Assembly (NCBI GenBank): GCA_051294375.1
Contig: CM119269.1
Location: 22,493,808-22,557,807 of the forward strand
Direction: 5' to 3'
Length of the DNA stretch: 64,000 nt
From: Paraspadella gotoi
Lineage: Eukaryota > Chaetognatha
In this document: piece by piece, positions 38,171-48,643 of the stretch
Layout of the letters: each line of letters begins with the position of its first letter
Position numbering within the stretch: the first letter of the stretch is position 1
Notes under the pieces: generated by a model
What the model was told of the DNA's origin: nothing
What the model saw: the letters and a program-made list of their open reading frames with translations, nothing else
The model's database searches: none
Made by a program: the position numbers and the translations under genes

Positions 38171-39640
38171 ATGTCTTATCCGAATCAAAACGATTTTTAT
38201 CAAACGGACTGGAACCAAGGATGGGACGGTTACGACATGTCCAGTGCCGTCGACCCAGGACCCAATAATCAAGGATTCGGCGAGCCACAGTTCGGGACTT
38301 TCGACTACGGCGGTCAAGCGTCGCACGCGGCGGGTTACGGTTACGCGCCGTCGCCGTCGATGGGCGATCCGTCGGCCGCTGGGGTCCATCTTGGCACCGA
38401 TTACGGGTCAGCCTTCGCTCCGCCTCCTCCGCCCATGCCACCCGCCACTTCGCCTTACACGGGATCGATATTTCATCCGACGACGATGATGCAGACGACG
38501 ATGATGCAGACGCAGCATTCCATGAGTGAGTGAGATAGGAGGCGCGGGGGGGGGGGTGTGGATGGTGGAAGGGCGCGGATTAAGGATGTGGATGGAATTT
38601 TCATGTTTTAAACATTTTTCATTACATTACATTACGTTTTTCAAATGAGTCTCTTTCTCTTTTTATTTTGTGATTGATTTTATGTTGTGCGTTAAATGTT
38701 TAAATGTTTAAATTAAATATTTAAATGTTGTAAACTTGTGATGAAACTGATGATCGTTGTAATCATCAGGCCCCAATTCCAACTTGGACTCTGGTCTCGG
38801 CCTTGGATCCACCTCCGCCGTCGGCGACGACTTCGAGGACGAACCTCCGCTGCTCGAGGAACTCGGGATCAACTTCGACCACATCCTGCAGAAGACGTGG
38901 AGCGTCTTGCATTTGTTGAAGGAGACAGACCCGCAGGTCGTCGGGGATTCAGACATGGCCGGTATGTTCTAAGTTGCATCGTGGTTTTCTGGTTCTTTTC
39001 AGTTCTCCAATCACATTTGCATATTATATATTATATTATTTTTTTTTTCTCATATATTTTTATTCGTTTCTTTACAAGATTCCTTTTATTATTCTGGGGA
39101 TACTTTTAATAAGGTTTATCAATGATTCAGTTTTCCAGGTAGTTTTTGTATTGATTGATCAATAAATTAAATTTTGATTGACATTTTTCAGTTTATTTAG
39201 TAATGATGTTTAATTTGTTTATCTTTTTTCTCTTCCCCTCTCCCCCCTTAGGTCCCCTCGTATTCTGCTTCGCCCTCATGGCCACCCTCCTCTTGGGCGG
39301 TAAAGTGGCCTTCGGCTACATCTATGGCCTGGGTCTGATGGGCTGCCTGGGCATGTACCTCCTACTCAACCTGATGTCGGTGTCAGGCGTGGACCTGTCC
39401 TGCGTCGTCTCCATCCTCGGCTACTGCCTGTTGCCCATGGTTCTGCTCAGTGGCTTCTCTATCGTCTTCTCCCTCCAAGGCCTGGTCGGCATGGGGCTCG
39501 CCGGCCTGGCCATCGCCTGGTGCGGCCTGGCCGCGGCTAAACTCTTCGTCACTGCGTTGGGGATGGACAGGCAGCAGTTGATCGTTATGTATCCCTGCTG
39601 CCTGGTATACGGGGTCTTCGCGTTGCTGACAGTCTTTTGA
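38171..39640 (+). CDS. YIPF5: Yip1-domain protein YIPF5
   Basis: Three exons (38171-38525, 38770-38961, 39252-39640) give 311 residues; human is 257, the excess lying in the N-terminal cytosolic part. The N-terminus is Gly/Pro/Tyr/Gln-rich ([17 protein letters not shown]). It is followed by the family motif [17 protein letters not shown], then KTWSVLHL. Exon 3 holds about five membrane segments with [38 protein letters not shown] and [18 protein letters not shown]. Family role: multi-pass ER/ERGIC/early Golgi protein binding YIF1 and Rab GTPases, with vesicle trafficking functions. Confidence 0.95.
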
Positions 39641-40087
39641 AAAAATTTAAAAATGCAGAAAAAATGCAAAGAAAATATTTCTCGGGGGAATTTTATTTCC
39701 CCCAAACCTTTTCCAGTTATAACTGCTGTGTGACTAAAGTTGTGTGTGACTAAAGTTTATATCTTCCTTTGTTATATATTTAGGGTTACTTTATTTTAAT
39801 AGGTTTGTTTTATTTAGTCTAGTTTAGCTAGGACCAACGAACGTATAATTTTATAAGAACAACGGGGGTTAGTCCTCCTGGGCGGTTTATTTACTTAAAA
39901 ATTAAGGAGCCGCGATGATTTTAAATCGAGTTGATAAGGAATTTTTAATGTTAATGTTTTATCATTCGAAGCTTTGCTAAATCGCAATAGACACAAACTT
40001 GAAACAAAAACAAAAAAAATCCCCTTCCTCCTCCACATCATAACTTCCTTTCTTTTTCTACACACACAAACACATTCACACCAAAAA
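39641..40087. other. Intergenic, YIPF5 to ERGIC3
   Basis: Short AT-rich spacer with a small tandem duplication of GTGTGACTAAAGTT near 39730. No gene. Confidence 0.5.
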
Positions 40088-42539
40088 ATGTCGGGCCGCA
40101 ACTTCCTCCACAAGATCCGCCTCTTCGACGCCTACCCCAAGACGCTCGAGGAATTCCGCGTCAAGACTTTCGCCGGCGCCGCCGTCACCATCTTCAGCGG
40201 ATTCCTCATCGTGCTGCTCTTTCTTTCCGAGTTGTCGAGATACTTGACGTTAGAGACCAAGCAGGTTGGTAGTTTAAAAATAATCCTTAATAATTAATCC
40301 TGACTATAGACAGATTATGGTGGGTTAAAGTGTTCATCCCTTTCACAAGATAATGTCATACCAGGACACTGCTAGCTTTCAATCAATACTCTCCCACAGT
40401 CTGGTGTATTATTATTAACTCGCATATGTGAAAGTCTTGATTGAAAGCTTGCAGGGACCTGCTATGTCATTATCTTGTAAGAGTGATGGAGGCCTTAAAC
40501 CACCAAAGCCTGTCCAAAGTCAGGGGCAAGATAGCTTATTTATTAAATGAATGGATAATTTTTATATTGGTTGTACCAATTTCATATATATTTCTATCTC
40601 GCCAAACAAATGATTACCTTGTCAATAAACAAATTATCTTGGCTACTGACTCTGATTGTTGTCGTTCTGACAACATAATAAAATTATGAATCCTTGCAAG
40701 CTTTTCGAATCAATATTAACTCACATTCGAGTTTATTCCAGTTTACCAACAATGATTAGTTTCTCAATCAATGATGTATTAACTCGTTCCTTTTTTTTTG
40801 AAACGACAAAGATTGGCCTGACCAACCCAATTTAAACGACAAAGATTGGCCTGACCAACCCAATTTTGCTCCCGGATTGGCGGCATAACCTTTTTTTTAA
40901 AAATATTTTATTTATGTTAATTTATATTAATAATAATCTTAACCAAGGAACTCTTCGTGGACACGAGTCGCGACCAAAAGGTCCGCATCAACATGAACGT
41001 GATCTTCCCCCACATCCCCTGCCACTCGCTCAGCATCGACGCCATGGACATTTCGGGGGAGCAGCAGCAGAGCGAGTTGGAGCATCACCTCTTCAAGCAG
41101 CGACTCGACAAAGACGGGAACCGCGTCATGAACGACGGACCCACCAAGAGCAGTTTGGGCGATCCAAGGTTACTTTTAAAATGTGATCAGTTTTGTTAAA
41201 CAATTATAGATAACTCTTTTATGTTTTTTTCTTCTGGATTTAGCAAAGACATAGACTTGAAGGAAGTGATCGAAAAAGCGAAAAACTCTAGTTCCTCCAA
41301 AGCGTCGAATGGCGTCGAATGCCAAAGTTGCTACGGCGCGGAAACACGGGCGGGACAATGCTGCAACACTTGCGACCAAGTCAAGGAGGCCTACCGCAAG
41401 AAAGGATGGGCCATGGACAATCTCGGCAATATCGATCAGTGTAAAGGAGAGGCCGAGTTGCAGCAGCTGTCTAAAGATGAGGGATGCCAGGTAAATAGTT
41501 TTCAGGTTTCGGTATTAAGATTCTGACCAAAAATTTATGAGAGACTTTCTGTCTGCCTTCAGCGCGAGAACGGGGACCTGCTCGCTTCCCGAAGTCCCGT
41601 GATTGAGTTGCCGTCTCATGTGGACGGAGTTGCTTGACTTTGTCTCCCGATCTCTTCTTCTTTTTAATTTTTATCTTCCCCTTATTTTTTCTCGTTTATT
41701 GTTGACATAAGATATTTTTTCAACCATTCCCGCAATTATTTGTTTGCTCTGTTTTCTTTTCAGAAAAAAAAAATATTTAAACGAAGGTTTAATTCGTAAT
41801 TCGTCTCAATCGGTTTTTCCATATTTTCAAGCTTTATGAATTTTTACTAAATTACGTTACAAATCGTTCTCATTTGAAAAGCTATTTTTTCTTCAATTTT
41901 TTCCAAATTTTCTCACTTAGACTTAAGTTAAAATAAATTAATATTATAGATTAGTTAAGGATATTAAACGTTCCCTTTCACAAGGCGTACGGCTACCTCC
42001 TCGTCAACAAAGTCGCCGGCAACTTCCACTTCGCTCCCGGCAAATCCTTCGTCGCTCATCACGTCCACATCCACGACTTAGGAAATCTCGGCGCCGACAA
42101 GAAGTTTAACCTCACCCACCGCATAACTCACCTTTCTTTCGGCCAAGACTATCCCGGGATCGTCAACCCGCTCGATCGTACCGACTCTACGGATCAACGC
42201 GGCTCCACCATGTACCAGTACTACGTCAAGATCGTCCCTACGACCTACGATCATCTCGACGGATCCCCCTCGCTCTATACCAACCAATACTCGGTGACCA
42301 AGCACGAGAAGCAAGTCTCCCTGGCGGGCGGAGACGCGGGCCTGCCCGGCGTCTTCGTTCATTACGAGTTTTCGCCCATGATGGTGAAAGTGAGCGAAAG
42401 GGCGAAATCCTTTCTTCACTTTTTGACTTCCGTCTGCGCCATCGTGGGGGGAGTGTTCACGGTGGCCGGGCTTTTCGACTCCCTGCTCTATCATTCGGCC
42501 AGATACATTCAGAAGAGCGAGTTGGGGAAGTTGGGGTGA
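40088..42539 (+). CDS. ERGIC3: ER-Golgi intermediate compartment protein 3
   Basis: Four constitutive exons (40088-40264, 40948-41168, 41244-41490, 41985-42539) give 399 residues (human 383). Cargo receptor cycling between ER and Golgi in COPII/COPI vesicles. The N-terminal cytosolic part FDAYPKTLEEFRVKTFAGA precedes the first membrane segment (about 32-52). The luminal domain contains the cysteine-rich ECQSCYGAE and QCCNTCDQVKEAYRKKGW motifs, then NKVAGNFHFAPGKSF and SFGQDYPGIVNPLD. The second membrane segment (SVCAIVGGVFTVAGLFDSLLY) is near the C-terminus with a short cytosolic tail. Intron 1 carries an inverted R1 pair. Intron 3 contains an in-frame alternative terminal exon (41563-41637). 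Confidence 0.96.
40338..40586. repeat. Inverted pair of R1 repeats (ERGIC3 intron 1)
   Basis: The right half (40427-40586, plus) is the distal two thirds of R1. The left half (about 40338-40404) is a diverged R1 core in opposite orientation: its complement reads GTATTGATTGAAAGCTAGCAG and continues to CATTATCTTGTGAAAG. A 22-base spacer separates them, so the transcript could fold into a hairpin of about 65 bp. Confidence 0.75.
40801..40866 (+). repeat. 33-bp perfect tandem duplication
   Basis: A unit starting AAACGACAAAGATTGGCC occurs twice without a mismatch in ERGIC3 intron 1. Confidence 0.95.
41563..41637 (+). CDS. Alternative terminal exon of ERGIC3
   Basis: Inside intron 3, a good acceptor (ctgccttcag, ending 41562) opens a 25-codon exon in the phase of exon 3, encoding RENGDLLASRSPVIELPSHV and four more residues before TGA. 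Base composition is GC-rich, as in exons. Its use would truncate the protein after the cysteine-rich region, removing the second membrane segment and giving a different tail, or would mark the transcript for decay. No good donor follows within it. Confidence 0.45.
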   Translation, partial: RENGDLLASRSPVIELPSHVDGVA

Positions 42540-43457
42540 AATTGGGAGGATCGGGATCGCTTATTGGTTGATGGGGAGTTGGCGATTCGATCGCTGATTG
42601 GTTCGATTTATTTTTCAATCCGAAGATCGAAGGAGAAATGAAGGACTTGAAAACTCGACTGTTTACAAAGAAAAAAAAGAAAGATCGATTTTTTTATTCG
42701 ATCTTTGGGCGATCGTTTCTTATTTTTTTTTTTTTTTTTTTTGGTTTTTCTCTCCATCCCCATTTTGAGGTTGATCTCTTTTTCTTTACTATTAAAAAAT
42801 CCTGTTACATCTCTCTTCCCCCCCCCAACCACTTTGGACTAAATTAGTCTCTCGTCTAGTCCTTTATTGAATGAATTGTTGAATCTCTCTCTCTCTCTCT
42901 CTCTCTCTCCCCTCCCTCCCCCACTCTCCCAGTCTCTCTTTTCTCATGCCAGGGTCCCCTCAGCCTCTTCTCCCCCCTTCCCTTCAGTTATTTAGTTGCT
43001 TTATCGTTTCAGTTTATTCGTTGTAATTTCGTTGTCATGGCAATTAAATTTATTTTTTTCTTTTCTAGATCTTTTGTTTATTACAAAAAGGCGACGACAG
43101 CGCCGATGAACTGTTGCGACGGCCAAGGAACTAACGAATGTTTAGAAACAGAAGAAACTTAAAATCGGCAAAAACCGCCGAGTGCAAACTTTTTTTGGTT
43201 TTATTGGCTTTTAAGCTGTTATAGATATTGTTTATAAAACATCGTATTTTAAAGAATACGTTACTATTGCATATTGGGTACTTATGCCGCATATTGGTAT
43301 ATATTCAATTTTCTTTTTTTCCCTCAGAACTTGTTTAAATCACCGTCCAAAAAACCGAGCGACCAAATTTGTAAAAATTCTTCGTCGCCCGAAATCAAAT
43401 TCATTGATCACGAATAAAAACTTACCCAACTTACCCTGACCCTCGCCCACGACGCCG
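42540..43457. other. Intergenic, ERGIC3 to bZIP gene
   Basis: Contains the inverted pair AAAGATCGATTTTTTTATTCGATCTTT near 42690 (a short hairpin), poly-T and a (CT)n tract at about 42885-42909. No gene found. Confidence 0.5.
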
Positions 43458-44369
43458 ATGGCCGATCCGCTGGCATTCTCTCAGCTGCCGCCGCAGATGC
43501 AGCACCTGCAGCAACAAGTCGAGTCGATTCCCCCGGTGCCGCAGATCCGCGTGGCGCCGGTGCAGCGGGGCAAGGCGACCAACACTCCTCGTCCGCAGAT
43601 GCGTAATCCTCCCGAACCTTTCGTTCACGACTTCCAGCCCAAAACCCCGGACAGAGGCGACGGCGGCGGCGGCGGCGGCGGAGACCGTGCGGGAGGCGGC
43701 GGCGCGGCGGCGGGCGGACTCATGGAAGTCCCTTTCATGGACCCTCATTTCCAACCGGGCCCTTCCATGCAGGCCGACCCCATGCAGTTCCATCCGCAGG
43801 CCTTTCCGCCCGGATCTTTTACTCCCGGCCACACCTTCATAGATCCCAACATGCAAGGGATGATAGGGGACCCGGCCATGCTTCAGCAGCAACAGATGAA
43901 TCTACACCAGCAGCTGTTTCAACAGCAGAAGATGTTCAACCCGCTGCAGAAGATGATGACGCCGACCCACGGACTCGGGATCCCTAATCGGGGCGCCTTC
44001 GCCGGTCCCCCAGGCGGCGCCGGCCGGGGACGGTTGGGCGGTCGACAGCCGAGCGCGGCGGGGTTGGGTCCCTCGTGGATGCAGGACCCCATCCACAATC
44101 TCATGGAGGAAGAGAAGGAGAGAAAGAGAGAGATGAAGCTCTTGAAGAATCGGGAGGCGGCGAGGGAAGGGAGAGAAAAGAAGAGACGATACCAGTTGGT
44201 GCTGGAGGCGCGCGTCTGTCTCCTGGAGAAACAGAATCGGGCGTTGATAGAGGAGCTCAAGGCGCTCAAGTATCTCTTCTGCAAACCCAACCAGCCGTTG
44301 GCAGGGCAGCAGCACGTGCAGCAGGCGCCGCCGCAGCCGCAGTACGATCAGAATCAGTTCGAGGGTTGA
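43458..44369 (+). CDS. CREB/ATF1-like bZIP transcription factor, intronless
   Basis: A single exon encodes 303 residues. The first 215 residues are Gln/Pro/Gly/Met-rich with a poly-Gly/Ala block. The C-terminal bZIP has basic region KLLKNREAAREGREKKRR (about 228-244) and leucines at 249, 256, 263 and 270, ending IEELKALKYLFC, which is the CREB-type zipper end. The N-x7-R pair (N231, R239) that contacts DNA is kept; the usual Cys of NREAAREC is Gly238. No kinase-inducible domain (RRPSY-type site) is visible. Family knowledge: CREB-type factors bind CRE sites as dimers. Lack of KID and of introns suggests a CREB-derived paralogue, possibly a retrocopy; alternatively a lineage-specific CREB. Confidence 0.8.
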   Translation: MADPLAFSQLPPQMQHLQQQVESIPPVPQIRVAPVQRGKATNTPRPQMRNPPEPFVHDFQPKTPDRGDGGGGGGGDRAGGGGAAAGGLMEVPFMDPHFQPGPSMQADPMQFHPQAFPPGSFTPGHTFIDPNMQGMIGDPAMLQQQQMNLHQQLFQQQKMFNPLQKMMTPTHGLGIPNRGAFAGPPGGAGRGRLGGRQPSAAGLGPSWMQDPIHNLMEEEKERKREMKLLKNREAAREGREKKRRYQLVLEARVCLLEKQNRALIEELKALKYLFCKPNQPLAGQQHVQQAPPQPQYDQNQFEG

Positions 44370-45557
44370 GAAAAACTTTTTTTGGGTTTTAGATTTTTAA
44401 TTTTTTTGATTTAAAAAAAAACAAACAAAAAAAGTAATCAATTGACTTTTATTTGATTTTACGCGCGGAATGAAAAAAAGATACTCTTGAATCTTGATTA
44501 TTTATTAGATAGTATTTATAATAATCATTAATGCTGATTAAACAATTAAAAAAGTTGTCTTTTTATTGTCCCCCTTCTTTGATTCCATAAGTCGAGAACA
44601 AACTATGTTCTTAATCAACTTTCCTTCCCAACACTTTATTTTTTTCATTTGGTCTCTAGATCGTATTTTTGATCAGGTCTCGGAGAAAAGAGGAGGGAAT
44701 GATGGCTTTGGCAACCTTCGTCACTGAAATCTTTTCCAAGTTCTCCCCAGTGCAGCTTTGGTCTGAATGTCCAAATACATTTGTCAAATTGATTTTATGA
44801 TTTTACGAGTTTTCGATTACAAAGTTGTATTTCGTTCGTTATGCTGGCCAGTATGGGTTTTTTTTTCGATTTTACCCTTTTTTAAGTGGGGGGGCGTTTT
44901 ATTATTTTCTTTAGCCAAACCAAAAAAATGATAATTAGATTTTTCCTCTTAGTTTCTTTCCGCCCGCCTTTCTCTCCCAAAGACAGATTTTTATTGTGAT
45001 CTCGAGATATTAAGTCGGGACTTCGAAAGAAATTAGAAATAACCAAAGAATTTAATATATAAATCAACAAACAAATGAACAAATATAAACAAAAAAAAAA
45101 AAACCACAAATGAAATTAAACGTCTTAGTTACAAAGTTCCTCGACGCAAAACGACGACGACGACGTCTCGTGGCGACGGGTGACGCTTCGAACGCCGCTC
45201 GAAATTGACGACGACGACGACGACGAAACTGACAAATTCCGAGTGCGATCGATTCTGGAAATTTTGGGGAGAGAAAAATCTCTCTTTCACTCTCTCTCTC
45301 TATCCGGCGGAAAATGAAAGACTAATCTTCTCTGAAATTCGAAAGAGAGAGTCTCTCTCTCTCTCACCAGGGGATTAATCCAGTTCTAATTCCGAAGGCG
45401 GGAGGCGTCTAGCTCTCTGTCTCGCTTTCTGCGTCCTGGGACTTATTTGAGATTTCAACTCCCACGCTCCCTTTCGCTCCCTCTCCGCGGTTGTCGAAAC
45501 ATGGAACCCGCAAGAATCGATCCTCTTTCATAATCCGACCAAACTTTTCTTTGAAGG
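44370..45557. other. Intergenic / SSH 5' region
   Basis: AT-rich to 45130, then GC-rich with GAC repeats (45147-45230) and CT/GA tracts (45283-45370), probably promoter and 5' UTR of the Slingshot gene. No coding frame beyond short GAC-repeat artefacts. Confidence 0.5.
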
Positions 45558-48500
45558 ATGGCGCTCGTCACAGTTCAGGTCGGTCAGTCTGTCTTTTCTC
45601 CGTTTTTTTTAAAAATATTTTACTATTTGTTGGTCTCCGGATTAGTTTTCTTTCTCAAATTTGATCCGTTTTTGAAATCAAAATACGTATTTATACTTAT
45701 TTATAATTAAATGATAAAATTGCTGATAGGTGATTAATCTTCGTCAAAAACAAGAGAAATGGAAGTACGTATATTAGGTACTTTTTAAATTTGTGGCCAA
45801 AAAAGAATTGAACCCCAGAAAAAAAGATTCGCTTTTCATCCTAATGTTTTTCCTCCCTGGTTGTTCATCCTTATTAAGAAAAATAATTTTTCCAAAAATT
45901 AGTTTGAAGTTATTATTTGTAGAGTAGTTTGCTGTTTCTATTTTGATTTAGGTGACGATTTCTTTAATCTGTGCATCGCGTTATTCTTATGGTTTTTAAA
46001 CAGTTGCTTCAACTAGGATAATTTATGTATAAATGTTTTACACTAATTCATACAATTTCTCCATCTGCCTTTCAGCGTTCGCCGACGCCCAGCTCCGGCA
46101 GCCCCGACCCTTCCATCTCCTCGGAAGACGGAAGTCAGTCCCCGACGCGCCTTCGTTCCTTGAGCGAGAGCTACTTCACCGTCAAAGGTTTTATTCTAAA
46201 GTTTTGGAGTACTATACTATAGTTAAATAATTTATTAAATAGTTTAATCCCCCTTTTCCCAGGCGCGGCGCTGGTCCTCCCCCGCAGCGAATGCGTTCGT
46301 CACGTGACGGCGATCCCAACGTCGGGGTCTTCGATTCAGTCGCATCTCCAATCGATGTTCTACCTTCTGCGGCCTCAGGACACCATCAAGATCGCCGTCA
46401 AGCTCGAGTCCCTCTCGAAGCCAGATCACGTCCGCTACATCGTCATCGTCTCCTGCGTCGGGCGACAGGTTGGGGGGGGGGAGAGGGCATGGGGAAAAAG
46501 GAATAAGGTTGTGAAACCGTTTGGGGAAGAAGTTACTACTATTTTACATACTACCTAAAAGCGATAAGTAAAACCGATTACCTTGGTTTTTTGATTCTTT
46601 AAGATAAAAAGAAATTAATTATCACTCTCCAGGGAAATTCTCTTTTTCTTTTGTACTTACTCCGGATATTAGTAATTCATTGGTTCATTGATTACTAGAT
46701 TTGCAGGAAAAGGGTCTTTTTCTTCTCCTTCAGTTCTCTTTACAAAATACAGTATCACAGTACTTTCTTCACTCCCCCCCCCCCGCCCAGGATACGGTAG
46801 AAAGCATCATCCTCGGCGTGGACTGCGGATCCCGCGTCGCCTCCATCGGCCTCGTCCTTCCCGTCTGGGCCGACGCGACGGTGACGCTCGATGGCGACGG
46901 CGGCTTCTCTCTCTCCTCCGCCTCGCGATTGCACATCTTCAAGCCCGTCTCCATCCAGGCCATGTGGAGCGCCTTGCAAAGCCTCCATCGAGTCATCGAC
47001 ACGGCGAGGTGTTGCAATTATTTCCCGGGTGGTCTCACGCACACTTGGATCTCTTACTACGAAGCCAAGCTCGCCTCCACGCAGGTTTGTGTGTGGAATT
47101 AGGGTGGAACTAATTGAGAAACCGACATACCGACAACTACTCCCTTTTCTTGTTACAAAGGAGGAGATAAATGAGTGGAACGCCATGCCCGACGTGGAAG
47201 TATGTCGAGCCGACAAGTTTCTCTTCACCGGCGAATGTGCGACCGACACCGACGAGGACGTCAGGAAAAAAATGATTCGGGCCAAACTCAAGGTTTGCTC
47301 GCGCGGGATTTTTTGGTGCTGGGGATGATGTCGCGGAAATTGAAGACTTGGGGCGAACCTTCCCATGAACTTACCCTCTTCACTCTCAACAGGAAATCAT
47401 GATGACTGTAGACTTGGAAGAGTCGACCTCGAAATACCTTCGTACGAGTCTCGAGGAAGCGTTGGGGATCAAACTGACCCACCTCCGCTCCTTCGTCGAC
47501 AACGAGATGATTAACATCCTGCGCCAAATGGACGCGGCCACGCCCATCTTCGACTTCCTCTACTTGGGGTCGGAGTGGAACGCCTCCAACCTCGACGAGT
47601 TACGTCACAACAACGTCGGCTTCATTCTCAACGTCACGCGGGAGATCGACAACTTCTTTCCGGGATATTTTCAAGTTTGTAAAAATAGTTTTGTTTATTT
47701 GGTATTGGAAACTTTTGTCAATAACAACTAATTCATGTGTCAGAGAGCAGAAAGCTTAGGTTTAAATTGATGTTAAAGTTGAAAGATATTTAAAGATTAG
47801 TTCAAATATATTTTATTTATTATTTAGTACTACAACGTCCGCGTGTATGACGACGAAAACGCGGATCTACTCCGTTCGTGGGATCGAACTTATTCCTTCA
47901 TCAAACAGGCCCAAGACGCGGGATCCAACGTCCTCGTTCACTGCAAAATGGGTCAGTAACATCCTGAGATCTTTCCTCTTCCTGCCCATTTCACTTTCCT
48001 CGCCTCTCGATGAGCAGGCATCTCCCGTTCGGCCTCGACCGTGATCGCCTACATCATGAAAGCCCTCAAGTGGGATTTGGACCGAAGCCTCAAGTTCGTC
48101 AAGGAGAAACGAACCTGCATTCGACCCAATAAAAACTTTCAGCGCCAATTGAAGACTTACGAGGGAATTCTGGAAGCGAGTCGGAACCGAGACAACGCCC
48201 AATGGAGGTTAGGTGGCGTTGGTTGTTGATGTTGTTATTGATGTAGCTGCTGCTATTAAAACTATAAAGACTAGAGAGAAAAATCGAAAAACAAAATTAA
48301 AATTAATCTAAAAAGAACGTTTAGTACTACAATATGTAAATGAGATTTCAAGATTCAATCTCCTTCTATTCAGATGACATTAAATTTTTAATGTTGTCCG
48401 TATAATTCAATCTTTTCTCGTTTTCGTCTCAGGTCGACGGACGATTCCTCTCTCGGCGGCGGAAGCGGCGGCGGCGGCGGCGGAGTCCTCGGCTTCAGAA

Positions 48501-48588
48501 GTTCCGAAGTCGACGACGGAGAAATCGTCGCCTCCAACGAAGACGACGACCTCTTTATGAGGTCATTCTCCCACCCGCCCGCCTCGTC

Positions 48589-48643
<55 letters not shown>

